Part shown: positions 1 through 9,092 of the stretch, piece after piece
How positions within the stretch are numbered: position 1 is the first letter of the stretch
Layout: the number at the start of each line of letters is the position of its first letter
From: Leclercia sp. LSNIH1
Lineage (GTDB): Bacteria; Pseudomonadota; Gammaproteobacteria; Enterobacterales; Enterobacteriaceae
Length of the DNA: 64,000 nt
Direction: 5' to 3'
NCBI RefSeq assembly: GCF_002902985.1
Contig: NZ_CP026167.1
Coordinates: forward strand, 2,914,001-2,978,000
The notes under the pieces: generated by a model
What the model was told of the DNA's origin: nothing
Database searches by the model: none
Seen by the model: the letters and a program-made list of their open reading frames with translations, nothing else
Position numbers and translations under genes: made by a program

Positions 1-412
1 CTTTATCATCGAAGGGGAAGGGCGCGAGCGCTTCAGCACCCTGCTGGAGAAGGGCGCTGTTGCCGCCGGGCAGGATGAAAAAGCGATTGAGAAAGCCCGT
101 AACGCACCGTTCCGCGCCCCGATGATCATCGCCGTGGTCGCTAAATGCCAGCCGCAGCACAAAGTGACGGTGTGGGAGCAGGAGATGTCCGCGGGCTGCG
201 CGGTCATGGCGATGCAGATGGCGGCAGTCGCCCAGGGCTATAACGGTATCTGGCGTAGCGGCGCACTGACCGACAGCCCGGTCGTGCGGGAAGGCCTCGA
301 CTGCGGCGCAGATGATAAAATCGTCGGTTTCCTCTATCTGGGCACCCCGCAGCTTAAAGCCTCCACCACCGTTTCCGTGCCTGACACCGCGCCTTTTATC
401 ACCCGTTTCTGA
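1..412 (+). CDS. ydjA: YdjA-type nitroreductase, C-terminal part (5' end outside window)
   Basis: The reading frame is open from base 2 to a TGA at 410-412 and begins before the window, so only about 136 C-terminal residues are present. The sequence matches the C-terminal half of the FMN-dependent nitroreductase family as represented by E. coli YdjA, including the glycine-containing [10 protein letters not shown] strand near the end. Such proteins reduce nitro groups or quinones with NAD(P)H as cytoplasmic homodimers. The natural substrate of YdjA is not settled. It lies upstream of selD on the same strand, as in K-12. Confidence 0.9.
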   Translation, partial: FIIEGEGRERFSTLLEKGAVAAGQDEKAIEKARNAPFRAPMIIAVVAKCQPQHKVTVWEQEMSAGCAVMAMQMAAVAQGYNGIWRSGALTDSPVVREGLDCGADDKIVGFLYLGTPQLKASTTVSVPDTAPFITRF

Positions 413-425
413 TTAATGGCATAAA

Positions 426-466
426 ACTGTCTGGATCCTGAGCAAGTGCAGCAGAATTCAGACAGT
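426..466. repeat. Inverted repeat between ydjA and selD
   Basis: An 8-bp perfect inverted repeat, ACTGTCTG at 426-433 and CAGACAGT at 459-466, is separated by 25 bases. It may be a hairpin ending the ydjA transcript or a regulator site. No clear T-run follows, so terminator function is doubtful. Confidence 0.4.
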
Positions 467-528
467 CATACTTATCACTTAATGGAATGAGCGCTAACAT
501 AGTGCAATTGTAATGAAAGGAGATTGTC

Positions 529-1572
529 ATGAGCGAGCAAGCTATTCGTTTAACGCAATACAGCCATGGAGCCGGTTGCGGTTGTAAAATTTCCCCCAAA
601 GTGCTGGAAACCATTCTGCACAGCGAGCAGGCGAAGTTTATCGACCCGAACCTGCTTGTTGGCAATGAAACCCGCGATGATGCTGCCGTCTACGATCTGG
701 GTAACGGCACCAGCATTATCAGCACCACCGATTTCTTTATGCCGATCGTCGACAATCCCTACGATTTCGGGCGCATTGCGGCCACGAACGCCATCAGCGA
801 CATTTTTGCAATGGGCGGCAAGCCGATCATGGCGATTGCGATCCTTGGCTGGCCGATTAACACCCTGGCCCCGGAGATCGCCCGCGAGGTGATCGAGGGT
901 GGGCGTTTCGCCTGCCAGCAGGCGGGGATCGCCCTGGCGGGTGGCCACTCCATTGATGCCCCGGAGCCGATTTTTGGCCTGGCGGTGACCGGCGTGGTGC
1001 CAACGGAGCGCGTCAAGCGTAACAGCACCGCGGAAGCCGGCTGCAAGCTGTTCCTCACCAAGCCGCTGGGCATTGGCGTGCTCACCACCGCCGAGAAAAA
1101 ATCGCTGCTGTTGCCTGAGCACAAAGGGCTGGCAACAGAGGTGATGTGCCAGATGAACCTTGCCGGTGCTGCCTTTGCCGACATCGAGGGGGTGAAGGCG
1201 ATGACCGACGTCACCGGTTTTGGCCTGCTGGGCCACCTGAGCGAAGTGTGCCAGGGCGCAGGCGTTCAGGCGCAGGTCTGGTATCACGAGGTACCGAAGC
1301 TGCCGGGCGTGGAAGCCTACATTGCGCAAGGCGCGGTCCCGGGCGGCACGCAGCGTAACTTCGCCAGCTACGGCCATCTGATGGGCGAGATGCCTGCCGA
1401 GTGGCGCGATCTGCTGTGCGACCCGCAGACCTCCGGCGGCCTGCTGCTGGCCGTGACGCCAGACGCCGAAGAGGCAGTGCGCGCGACCGCCGCCGAGTTC
1501 GGTATTACCCTGACCGCCATTGGCGAGCTGGTGACCGCCCGCGGTGGCCGTCCGATGATTGAGATCCGTTAA
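529..1572 (+). CDS. selD: Selenophosphate synthase (selenide, water dikinase)
   Basis: SelD makes monoselenophosphate from selenide and ATP, supplying selenium for selenocysteine and selenouridine synthesis in the cytoplasm. The 347-residue protein has the full family length. The N-terminal glycine-rich loop holds Cys17, Cys19 and Lys20 (GAGCGCK); Cys17 and Lys20 correspond to the catalytic pair of the E. coli enzyme, so this is the cysteine rather than the selenocysteine form. The metal-binding aspartates ([17 protein letters not shown]) and the C-terminal DPQTSGGLL motif of the AIRS/PurM-like fold are intact. AAGGAG precedes the ATG. topB begins 4 bp after the stop, so the two are probably cotranscribed. 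Confidence 0.97.
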   Translation: MSEQAIRLTQYSHGAGCGCKISPKVLETILHSEQAKFIDPNLLVGNETRDDAAVYDLGNGTSIISTTDFFMPIVDNPYDFGRIAATNAISDIFAMGGKPIMAIAILGWPINTLAPEIAREVIEGGRFACQQAGIALAGGHSIDAPEPIFGLAVTGVVPTERVKRNSTAEAGCKLFLTKPLGIGVLTTAEKKSLLLPEHKGLATEVMCQMNLAGAAFADIEGVKAMTDVTGFGLLGHLSEVCQGAGVQAQVWYHEVPKLPGVEAYIAQGAVPGGTQRNFASYGHLMGEMPAEWRDLLCDPQTSGGLLLAVTPDAEEAVRATAAEFGITLTAIGELVTARGGRPMIEIR

Positions 1573-1576
1573 TTCA

Positions 1577-3481
1577 ATGCGGTTATTTATTGCCGAAAAA
1601 CCCAGCCTCGCCCGGGCGATTGCGGACGTATTACCCAAGCCGCATCGCAAGGGTGACGGCTACATTGAGTGCGGAAACGGGCAGGTGGTCACCTGGTGTA
1701 TCGGCCACCTGCTGGAGCAGGCCCAGCCGGATGCCTACGACAGCCGCTATGCGCGCTGGAATCTTAACGATCTGCCCATCGTGCCGGAGAAGTGGCAGCT
1801 GCAGCCGCGCCCGTCGGTCACCAAACAGCTCAACGTCATTAAGCGGTTGCTGAACGAGGCATCCGAGGTGATCCACGCCGGTGACCCGGACAGGGAAGGG
1901 CAGCTGCTGGTGGACGAGGTGCTGGATTACCTGAGTCTGGCGCCGGAAAAACGCCAGCAGGTGCAGCGCTGTCTGATTAACGACCTCAACCCGCAGGCGG
2001 TAGAGCGGGCCATCACCCGTCTGCGCGCCAACAGCGAGTTTGTTCCGCTGTGCGTGTCGGCGCTGGCCCGCGCCCGCGCCGACTGGCTCTACGGCATCAA
2101 CATGACCCGCGCCTATACCATCCTCGGGCGCAACGCGGGTTACCAGGGGGTGCTCTCCGTTGGCCGGGTGCAAACGCCGGTGCTGGGGCTGGTGGTGCGT
2201 CGCGACGAAGAGATCGAGAACTTTGTCGCCAAAGACTTCTTCGAGGTGAAAGCCCATATTGTCACCCCGAAGGATGAACGCTTTACCGCAGTCTGGCAGC
2301 CGAGTGAGGCCTGTGAACCCTACCAGGATGAAGAGGGACGCCTGCTGCATCGTCCGCTGGCCGATCACGTGGTGACCCGCATCCAGGGCCAGCCCGCCGT
2401 CGTCACCAGCTATAACGATAAACGGGAATCAGAACCCGCGCCGCTGCCGTTCTCCCTCTCTGCTTTGCAGATCGAGGCGGCAAAACGCTACGGCCTGAGC
2501 GCGCAAAACGTACTCGATATCTGCCAGAAGCTGTACGAGACGCACAAACTCATTACCTACCCGCGTTCCGACAGCCGCTACCTGCCGGAAGAGCATTTCG
2601 CCGGGCGCCACGCGGTGCTGAACGCCATTGCCGTACACGCCCCCGATCTCGTTCCACAGCCGGTGGTCAACCCGGATACCCGCAACCGCTGCTGGGACGA
2701 TAAAAAGGTGGATGCCCACCACGCCATCATCCCCACCGCGCGCAGCAGTTCCGTCAACCTGACGGATAACGAATCGAAGATCTATACCCTCGTGGCCCGC
2801 CAGTATCTGATGCAATTCTGCCCCGATGCGGTGTTCCGCAAGTGCGTCATTGAGCTGGAGATCGCCAAAGGCAAGTTTATTGCCAAGGCGCGTTTTCTGG
2901 CGGAAGCAGGGTGGCGCACGCTGCTGGGCAATAAAGAGCGGGATGAGGAGAACGACGGTACGCCGTTGCCGGTGGTGAAAAAAGAGGATGAATTGCTGTG
3001 CGAGAAGGGCGAAGTGGTGGAGCGACAGACCCAGCCGCCGCGGCACTTTACCGACGCCACGCTGCTCTCCGCGATGACCGGTATCGCCCGCTTTGTGCAG
3101 GATAAAGATCTGAAGAAGATCCTCCGCGCCACTGACGGCCTGGGAACCGAAGCGACCCGCGCCGGGATCATTGAGCTGCTGTTCAAACGCGGTTTTCTGC
3201 ACAAGAAAGGGCGTTATATCCACTCGACGGATGCCGGAAGGGCGCTGATCCACTCCCTGCCGGAGATGGCCGCGAGGCCAGACATGACCGCCCACTGGGA
3301 GTCGGTGCTGACTCAGATCAGCGAAAAGCAGTGTCGCTACCAGGACTTTATGCAGCCACTGGTGGGTACGCTGTTCGATCTGATCAACCAGGCGCGAAAT
3401 ACGTCGGTGAGGGATTTTCGCGGCATGGTGGCACCGGGCGGCGACAAGAAGAAAAAGTTTAAGAAGAAGAGTGCGGCGTAA
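1577..3481 (+). CDS. topB: DNA topoisomerase III (type IA)
   Basis: Type IA topoisomerase that cleaves one strand and decatenates replicated DNA. The start at 1577 gives [14 protein letters not shown], the beginning of the TOPRIM domain; an upstream in-frame start at 1559 would overlap selD and is less likely. The catalytic tyrosine is Tyr328 in the [11 protein letters not shown] motif. The TOPRIM acidic residues appear in [14 protein letters not shown] (about residues 102-115). The 634-residue protein ends in a lysine-rich tail ([11 protein letters not shown]) and is slightly shorter than K-12 TopB. It follows selD by 4 bp. K-12 ynjI, which lies beyond topB, is absent here. Confidence 0.97.
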   Translation: MRLFIAEKPSLARAIADVLPKPHRKGDGYIECGNGQVVTWCIGHLLEQAQPDAYDSRYARWNLNDLPIVPEKWQLQPRPSVTKQLNVIKRLLNEASEVIHAGDPDREGQLLVDEVLDYLSLAPEKRQQVQRCLINDLNPQAVERAITRLRANSEFVPLCVSALARARADWLYGINMTRAYTILGRNAGYQGVLSVGRVQTPVLGLVVRRDEEIENFVAKDFFEVKAHIVTPKDERFTAVWQPSEACEPYQDEEGRLLHRPLADHVVTRIQGQPAVVTSYNDKRESEPAPLPFSLSALQIEAAKRYGLSAQNVLDICQKLYETHKLITYPRSDSRYLPEEHFAGRHAVLNAIAVHAPDLVPQPVVNPDTRNRCWDDKKVDAHHAIIPTARSSSVNLTDNESKIYTLVARQYLMQFCPDAVFRKCVIELEIAKGKFIAKARFLAEAGWRTLLGNKERDEENDGTPLPVVKKEDELLCEKGEVVERQTQPPRHFTDATLLSAMTGIARFVQDKDLKKILRATDGLGTEATRAGIIELLFKRGFLHKKGRYIHSTDAGRALIHSLPEMAARPDMTAHWESVLTQISEKQCRYQDFMQPLVGTLFDLINQARNTSVRDFRGMVAPGGDKKKKFKKKSAA

Positions 3482-3487
3482 AAAATT

Positions 3488-3562
3488 GCCGGGTGGCGCT
3501 GCGCTTACCCGGCCTACGGTTCGTACTTTTGTAGGCCGGGTAAGGCGTAGCCGCCACCCGGC
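3488..3562. repeat. REP pair (BIME-like) between topB and gdhA
   Basis: Two inverted REP units, 3488-3517 and 3531-3562, share the GCCGGGTGGCG...CCCGGCCTAC core. They lie between the convergent 3' ends of topB and gdhA. Similar pairs occur at 29282-29400 and 54266-54338. The core differs from the K-12 consensus (GGTGG rather than GATGC). Confidence 0.85.
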
Positions 3563-3574
3563 ACAGCCACAAAA

Positions 3575-4918
3575 TCAGATCACACCCTGACCCATCATCG
3601 CATCGGCGACCTTCACAAACCCGGCGATGTTCGCGCCGCGAACGTAGTTGGTCTGTTTCTCTTCCCCACCGTACTCGACGCAGGCGTGGTGAATATCCAG
3701 CATGATATGGTGCAGACGCGCATCCACTTTCTCCGCCTTCCAGCCCATGCGAGCGGCGTTTTGCGCCATCTCGAGGCCAGAGGTCGCCACGCCGCCTGCG
3801 TTAGCCGCTTTACCCGGGGCAAACAGCACGTTCGCTTCCAGGAACAGGTCGGTGGCTTCAATGGTGGTGGGCATGTTGGCCCCTTCAGCTACCGCTTTCA
3901 CGCCGTTGGCGATAAGCTGGCGCGCGGCATCAACATCCAGTTCGTTCTGGGTGGCGCACGGCAGGGCGATATCCACCGGCACTGACCACGGCTGTTTGCC
4001 TTCAAGGTAGGTCAGACCGAATTCACGGGCATAGTCGGCCACGCGACCGTCGCGGCTGGCTTTGATTTCGCACAGGCGCGCCAGTTTTTCGGTTGTAAAG
4101 CCCGCTTCATCCACCACGGTGCCGCTGGAGTCGGAGGCGGTGATGACGCGTGCGCCGAACTGCATCGCTTTTTCGATAGCGTACTGAGCCACGTTGCCGG
4201 AGCCGGATACGGCGACACGCATGCCCTCAAAGCTCATCCCATGACGCTTCAGCATCGCTTCAGTGAAATAGACCAGACCGTAACCGGTGGCTTCCGGGCG
4301 GATCAGGCTGCCGCCGAAGGAGAGGCCTTTCCCGGTAAAGACGCAGGCGCTGTTGTTGGAGAGTTTTTTCATCATCCCGGCCATAAAGCCCACTTCGCGT
4401 CCGCCAACCCCGATATCGCCAGCCGGTACGTCGGTGTCGGCGCCCAGGTGACGATAGAGTTCCGTCATCAGCGCCTGGCAGAAACGCATCACTTCACCTT
4501 CGCTTTTGCCTTTCGGATCAAAATCGCTGCCGCCTTTGCCGCCGCCCATCGGCAGGGTGGTCAGGGCATTTTTAAAGGTCTGTTCAAAGCCGAGGAACTT
4601 CAGAATCGACAGGTTTACCGACGGATGGAAACGCATGCCCCCCTTGAACGGGCCGATCGCCGAGTTGAACTGTACGCGCCAGGCACGGTTAACCTGTACC
4701 TGGTTGCGGTCATCAACCCAGACCACGCGGAACTGGATCACGCGTTCAGGTTCAACCAGGCGCTCAAGCAGGGACATCTGACGATAGCGGGGATTTTGTT
4801 CCAGGAATGGCCAGAGGGTGGTCATTACTTCGCGGACGGCCTGAGCAAATTCGCTCTGGTGCGGGTCACGCTGCTGAACACGATTCAGAAAGGAGTCAAG
4901 GGAGCAAGCCTGGTCCAT
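3575..4918 (-). CDS. gdhA: NADP-specific glutamate dehydrogenase
   Basis: Catalyses reversible reductive amination of 2-oxoglutarate to glutamate with NADPH, the ammonia-assimilation route used at high ammonium. The 447 residues give full length for the hexameric bacterial family. The substrate-binding segment PMGGGKGGSDFDPKGKS (about residues 122-138) carries the catalytic lysine, and GDIGVGGREVG follows. A Rossmann-type dinucleotide fold with VSGSGNVAQY lies near residue 240. It is transcribed toward topB with REPs between. ynjH diverges upstream across about 240 bp that should hold both promoters. Confidence 0.98.
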   Translation of the reverse strand: MDQACSLDSFLNRVQQRDPHQSEFAQAVREVMTTLWPFLEQNPRYRQMSLLERLVEPERVIQFRVVWVDDRNQVQVNRAWRVQFNSAIGPFKGGMRFHPSVNLSILKFLGFEQTFKNALTTLPMGGGKGGSDFDPKGKSEGEVMRFCQALMTELYRHLGADTDVPAGDIGVGGREVGFMAGMMKKLSNNSACVFTGKGLSFGGSLIRPEATGYGLVYFTEAMLKRHGMSFEGMRVAVSGSGNVAQYAIEKAMQFGARVITASDSSGTVVDEAGFTTEKLARLCEIKASRDGRVADYAREFGLTYLEGKQPWSVPVDIALPCATQNELDVDAARQLIANGVKAVAEGANMPTTIEATDLFLEANVLFAPGKAANAGGVATSGLEMAQNAARMGWKAEKVDARLHHIMLDIHHACVEYGGEEKQTNYVRGANIAGFVKVADAMMGQGVI

Positions 4919-5157
4919 AACTATAAGTTCCTCTAATATATTGGGATTATTTAATTTGTAACAAATATCTTCGTGATGTTGTGTTTTTCGACTATACCAC
5001 CCGACAGGCTTTGTGACGCAAGCTAAATTTCGTCCTCAAGTTAAATTCATTAAACGCGCCGGGTCATAATAAAAAACGATGACCGAAGGGGGGATTAAAG
5101 CTTCGCGCTGTTTTTACCGTTATAGTGAATATCAGGACATAACAGGAAGAAGCGTCG

Positions 5158-5433
5158 ATGAAGCGTATTGTGATGGCTGTTTTGCTTGGGGTTTTCGCGG
5201 CTGGCAGTCAGGCCGATCAGCGGTTTGGAACCGGGGTGGATGTGAATATCCCGCCGGAGATCTTCAGCTCCAGCGGTCAGCGTCCACCGCCGTGTAACCA
5301 GTGCTGTATCTATCAGGATCAGAACTATTCAGAAGGGGCGGTGGTAAAAGCCGAGGGGGTATTGTTGCAGTGCCAGCGCGAACCTAACGCCCTGAGTACG
5401 AATCCGCTGGTGTGGCGTCGCGTAAGAGAATAA
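5158..5433 (+). CDS. ynjH: YnjH, small secreted DUF1496 protein
   Basis: A 91-residue protein with an N-terminal signal peptide (MKRIVMAVLLGVFAAGSQA, cleavage near residue 19). The mature part contains a CNQCC cluster and one more cysteine, typical of DUF1496, so disulfides in the periplasm are likely. The function is unknown. AGGAAGA precedes the ATG. The last 50 bp overlap the 3' end of nudG on the other strand, so the two transcripts are complementary at their ends. Confidence 0.85.
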   Translation: MKRIVMAVLLGVFAAGSQADQRFGTGVDVNIPPEIFSSSGQRPPPCNQCCIYQDQNYSEGAVVKAEGVLLQCQREPNALSTNPLVWRRVRE

Positions 5434-5809
5434 ACGCCTGTAACAAAGGGATATCTGCCGGGGCGAGGTCGTAATCCAGCGCCTCGTGCGGTGAACACCA
5501 TACCAGCTGGCTGTGATAGCGCGCTTCCGGCGTGCCGGTGAATTCCGCGACGTGCCAGGCGTGTAGGTTAATCAGTCGCTGGGACACTTCCCGTTGATGG
5601 CTGGCGATATACTCTGCGGGGCAGGCCTCAATGCCCAACTCCTCGCGCAGTTCACGCACTAATGCCGCGGGCTGGGTTTCCCCCGCCTCCACTTTTCCCC
5701 CGGCAAACTCCCACAGACCGGGCTGATCCGCATGCAGCGGGCGTTGCGCCAGTAAAATTTTGCCATCCCGTTCGAGAATAGCGCAGACAACATCGAGTGT
5801 TTTTAGCAT
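5384..5809 (-). CDS. nudG: Nudix pyrophosphohydrolase NudG (CTP/oxidised nucleotide)
   Basis: Nudix hydrolase related to E. coli NudG, which cleaves CTP, dCTP and oxidised pyrimidine nucleotides to monophosphates. The Nudix box is complete: GKVEAGETQPAALVRELREE followed by LGI, with metal-binding RELREE. The ATG at 5809 gives 141 residues and aligns with the known N-terminus (VVCAILERDGKILLAQRP). A TTG at 5818 would add three residues and cannot be excluded. The 3' end overlaps ynjH antisense by 50 bp. Confidence 0.93.
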   Translation of the reverse strand: MLKTLDVVCAILERDGKILLAQRPLHADQPGLWEFAGGKVEAGETQPAALVRELREELGIEACPAEYIASHQREVSQRLINLHAWHVAEFTGTPEARYHSQLVWCSPHEALDYDLAPADIPLLQAFILLRDATPADSYSGR

Positions 5810-5875
5810 GGTCGTCAATAATGAATAAAAGAAAAAGAGTTAGGATCTGCGCACTTAACACGCCAGGAGCATCCT

Positions 5876-6448
5876 GTGAACGAGAGACCACCCGTCTGGG
5901 TTAAACCCATCGAATCCATTCCCACCATTCTAACGCCTGTCGCGGCAATGCAGAAAAAACATTATGGCGCAGTGCTTAATCCGCTGCGCTGGTGGGGAAG
6001 AATGCCCCGGCTGTTCTGGCTGGTAGCGCTGTTTGTAGGCTTTCTGGAACGCAAAAAATCGCCCCTTGAGCCGGTACTGCGTTCGCTGCTGATGACCCGC
6101 GTCTCGCAGATCTGCCACTGCGCCTTTTGCATCGATGCCAACGCGCTGCGCCTGGCGGAACGCAGCGGCGGGCTGGATAAGGTGCAGGCCGTCGCGACAT
6201 GGCGCGACAGCAGCCTGTTCAGCGATAAGGAGCGCGCCGCGCTGGCCTATGCGGAAGCCGTTACCGCCACGCCGCCGGTGGTGGATGAGGCCACCAAAGC
6301 GGCGCTGCGCCAGTACTTCAATGACGAGGCGATTACCGAGATGACGGCGCTGATTGGTTTTCAGAATTTATCCGCCCGCTTTAACGCGGCGCTGGATATC
6401 CCCTCCCAGGGGTTGTGCGCGATAAGAGGAGAAAAACAGGATGCTTGA
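5876..6448 (+). CDS. ynjA: YnjA, carboxymuconolactone decarboxylase/AhpD-like protein
   Basis: A 190-residue protein close to E. coli YnjA. It has the all-helical AhpD-like fold and a cysteine motif, C80-H-C82-A-F-C85. In AhpD peroxidases the second cysteine is followed four residues later by histidine; here that position is Asn89, so peroxidase activity by the AhpD mechanism is doubtful. The start is GTG at 5876, with AGGAG at 5865-5869. The 3' end overlaps ynjF by 8 bp, suggesting translational coupling. In K-12 this gene lies upstream of ynjB; here it has moved beside ynjF on the opposite side of the ynjBCDE block. Confidence 0.88.
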   Translation: MNERPPVWVKPIESIPTILTPVAAMQKKHYGAVLNPLRWWGRMPRLFWLVALFVGFLERKKSPLEPVLRSLLMTRVSQICHCAFCIDANALRLAERSGGLDKVQAVATWRDSSLFSDKERAALAYAEAVTATPPVVDEATKAALRQYFNDEAITEMTALIGFQNLSARFNAALDIPSQGLCAIRGEKQDA

Positions 6449-7064
6449 CCGCCACCTTCATCCGCGCATCAAGCCGCTGCTCAACCGGCTGGTCGCAACC
6501 CTGGATAAACCGGGCATCACCCCGGACGGTATTACGCTGATGGGCTTTGCCATCGGGGTACTGGCGCTGCCGTTTCTGGCGCTGGGCTGGTACCTGGCGG
6601 CGCTGGTGGCCATTGCGCTGAACCGCTTGCTCGATGGGCTGGACGGCGCGCTGGCCCGGCGGCGCGGGCTGAGCGATGCCGGAGGCTTTCTCGATATCTC
6701 CCTTGATTTCCTCTTCTATGCCCTGGTGCCCTTTGGCTTTGCCCTGGCGGATCCGGTTAACAATGCGCTGCCTGCCGCCTGGCTGCTGTTTGCCTTTATC
6801 GGCACCGGGAGCAGTTTTCTGGCGTTTGCTGCCCTGGCCGCGAAGCATGAGATAGACAATCCAGGCTATGCCCACAAGTCGTTTTACTATCTGGGTGGCC
6901 TGACGGAGGGGACGGAAACGCTGCTGCTGTTCGTGCTCTTTTGCCTGTTCCCGGCGCATTTCGGGTGGCTGGCGTGGGTGTTTGGCGCGTTGTGCTGGCT
7001 CACCACCACAACGCGCATCTGGAGCGGGTATCTGACGCTGAAGGAGGTTCAGCGCCAGCCGTGA
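6441..7064 (+). CDS. ynjF: YnjF, CDP-alcohol phosphatidyltransferase family membrane protein
   Basis: A 207-residue inner-membrane protein with several hydrophobic helices. The CDP-alcohol phosphotransferase signature is complete near residues 69-93: DGLDGALARRRGL, then SDAGGFLDISLD, matching D-x2-DG-x2-AR-x8-G-x3-D-x3-D. These aspartates bind the metal and the CDP-alcohol. The acceptor alcohol is not known. It starts inside the end of ynjA (8-bp overlap). Its stop codon (7062-7064) directly abuts the last base of ynjE, which runs the other way. Confidence 0.9.
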   Translation: MLDRHLHPRIKPLLNRLVATLDKPGITPDGITLMGFAIGVLALPFLALGWYLAALVAIALNRLLDGLDGALARRRGLSDAGGFLDISLDFLFYALVPFGFALADPVNNALPAAWLLFAFIGTGSSFLAFAALAAKHEIDNPGYAHKSFYYLGGLTEGTETLLLFVLFCLFPAHFGWLAWVFGALCWLTTTTRIWSGYLTLKEVQRQP

Positions 7065-8372
7065 TCACCGCGAGCTGTCTGGCCCGCGTTCCCCAGCCAC
7101 TACCGGGTTCTGCGGGTTGCTGCTCCACTCATACCAGCCGCCGTCATAGACGCCGATATGTTTCCAGCCCATCGCCCGGGCATACATAAAGGTTTCTGAT
7201 GCCCGCCAGCCGGTGCCGCAGTAGAAGGCCACCTGCTGATCCGGCAGAATGTTCCACTGCTTCCACATCCTGGCGATATCATCCGCGCTGCGCATGGTGC
7301 CGTCCGGGTTATGGAAATCCTCCATATGGGTCGAGTCGCTTCCGGCGTGGCCCCAGCGGGCGCCCTGGATCTCCCCTTTAGGTTTGATGTAGCTGTAGCC
7401 GCTGGTGACACCGGTAAACTCCGGCCACGAGCGAACGCTCACCAGCGAAGCGTCCTGACGATGCAGCAGGCCGCGGGCCTGTTCGGTGCTCAGCATCAGC
7501 TGCGGCTGACCGGGGATCGGCGCGCCAAAGTCGGCGGCGGGTTTGACATCGTCGGGCGTGCCGCGCTCGACCGGCAGCTTCGCGTCATCCCACGCTTTCC
7601 AGCCGCCGTCCAGCAGGCGTACATCTTTCACGCCGGCATACAGCATGATCTGCGCCACGCGCGCGGCGGCGTAGACATCGCGTCCGTAGAGGATCACTGT
7701 GGTGTCATGGCGGATGCCGTGTTTCGCCAGCATCGCCTTCAGATCGGCATCAGAGACCTTGTTCCACAGCGGCTCGCTTTCCACTTCGTTGGTGTCGATA
7801 TAGTCCGCGCCGGGAATGTGGCTCAACAGATAAAATTTCGGCGCACCCCAGGCGGCCTCAATCACTTTCCACTCGCCGGCAGGGGCGGCAGGGACCGTTT
7901 TTCCCTGCTGGAGCTGATGCAGCCACTGGGGATAGACCAGCTGTTCGAAATGGGCGAGACGCTGCAGGCGAGACGAGGTTTGCAGGGCATCACCGAGCAG
8001 GGTGATGTGGCTGAAGCCTGCCTCAGTCAGCCGCGCCTTCACGGCCTGGTTATCGCTCTCGCTGCCATATAATGCGATGGGGGTGGTCAGCGTCAGTTGA
8101 TGCCGCATGGCCCAGGCTTTCAGCTGCGCCTCAGACATGGCACCCAGCCAGCTGGCAGAGAGGTTAAGAGCCGAAGGCTCATGTCCGGATGGGCCGTTCA
8201 GCCTCTGGGGCCAGCCGTTGTAAAAGGCGCTGATGCGGGTATCGATCACCGCGCCTTTCTGCTGCTGAAGCTCTTTGAGCGTGAGGGAAGGCGCCATATC
8301 AGCGGCAAAAGAGAAGAAAGAGGCGAGACCTAACGCGGCGGTCAGCGCGGTCAGTTGAGAAACACGTTTCAT
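7065..8372 (-). CDS. ynjE: YnjE, multi-domain rhodanese (thiosulfate sulfurtransferase)
   Basis: A sulfur-transfer protein built from three rhodanese-type domains; only the last carries an active cysteine, in the CGTGWRASE loop near the C-terminus. The start at 8372 gives MKRVSQLTALTAALGLASFFSFA, a signal peptide, so the protein is exported. A longer ORF starting at 8426 would hide that signal sequence. The mature protein matches E. coli YnjE closely through the VESEPLWNKVSD and YGRDVYAAARVAQIML regions. Total 435 residues. It lies downstream of ynjD on the same strand, with a gap of about 90 bp. Confidence 0.93.
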   Translation of the reverse strand: MKRVSQLTALTAALGLASFFSFAADMAPSLTLKELQQQKGAVIDTRISAFYNGWPQRLNGPSGHEPSALNLSASWLGAMSEAQLKAWAMRHQLTLTTPIALYGSESDNQAVKARLTEAGFSHITLLGDALQTSSRLQRLAHFEQLVYPQWLHQLQQGKTVPAAPAGEWKVIEAAWGAPKFYLLSHIPGADYIDTNEVESEPLWNKVSDADLKAMLAKHGIRHDTTVILYGRDVYAAARVAQIMLYAGVKDVRLLDGGWKAWDDAKLPVERGTPDDVKPAADFGAPIPGQPQLMLSTEQARGLLHRQDASLVSVRSWPEFTGVTSGYSYIKPKGEIQGARWGHAGSDSTHMEDFHNPDGTMRSADDIARMWKQWNILPDQQVAFYCGTGWRASETFMYARAMGWKHIGVYDGGWYEWSSNPQNPVVAGERGPDSSR

Positions 8373-8459
8373 CGAAATGCCCGTCGTAAGAAAAAAGAGC
8401 GGTGATTGTGGCAATCCTCCCGACAAAAAACGTTGCGTTTGCGCAGGTTGCCATGGGAT

Positions 8460-9092
8460 TCATTGCCACTTCTCCATCGCCAGCACCCGACCCGCAGCAG
8501 GGATATCCTCTTCATCGTGGGTCACCTGAACGACGGGAATGCGCCGGGCGCGCACTTCGGCAAATACCCAGCGGCGAAACTGGTCGCGCAGCGTTTTATC
8601 CAGTCGGCTAAAGGGTTCATCAAGCAGCAGCGCCTGGGGCCGGGCCAGCAGGGCGCGCAGCAGGCTGACCCGGGCGCGCTGCCCGCCGGACAGCGTGGCG
8701 GGATCGCGCTGAAAAAAACCGGGCAAATCGGCGGCATCCAGCGCCGCGATTACCTGCTGTTTACGCTGCTCCCCTTTGATGGACGCCGGAAGCGCCAGCA
8801 GCAAATTCTGTCCGACGCTGAAATGATCAAAAAGCAGTGCATCCTGAAACAGCAGACCCAGGCCGCGCTGTTCGGTGGGCAGCGTGTCGCAGCGACGGGC
8901 GTTGATCCACAGCTCCCCTTCGGCGCGAAAATCAGCGGGCAGGGCACCTACCATCCAGGCAAACAGCGACGATTTGCCGCTGCCGGAAGGGCCCATCAGG
9001 GTGAGAATTTCGCCGGGCACCACCGAAAAACTGACGTTGTGCAGCAGCGCCGTCTGACGCAGAGAGAGCGAAACATCCTTGACCACAAGCAT
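8460..9092 (-). CDS. ynjD: ABC transporter ATP-binding protein YnjD
   Basis: A 210-residue ATPase subunit. Walker A is GPSGSGKSS (about residues 34-42), the signature is LSGGQRARV, Walker B is ALLLDEP, and the switch histidine is in VTHDEED. Its start codon overlaps the last base of the ynjC stop codon, indicating coupled expression in ynjB-ynjC-ynjD. The family resembles thiamine or iron(III)-type importers; the substrate is unproven. Confidence 0.93.
   Translation of the reverse strand: MLVVKDVSLSLRQTALLHNVSFSVVPGEILTLMGPSGSGKSSLFAWMVGALPADFRAEGELWINARRCDTLPTEQRGLGLLFQDALLFDHFSVGQNLLLALPASIKGEQRKQQVIAALDAADLPGFFQRDPATLSGGQRARVSLLRALLARPQALLLDEPFSRLDKTLRDQFRRWVFAEVRARRIPVVQVTHDEEDIPAAGRVLAMEKWQ

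Noticed and set aside
550..1650. A 366-codon open frame on the minus strand across selD
   Set aside because: It is fully antisense to the well-conserved selD, has no family similarity I recognise and arises from GC-rich codon bias.
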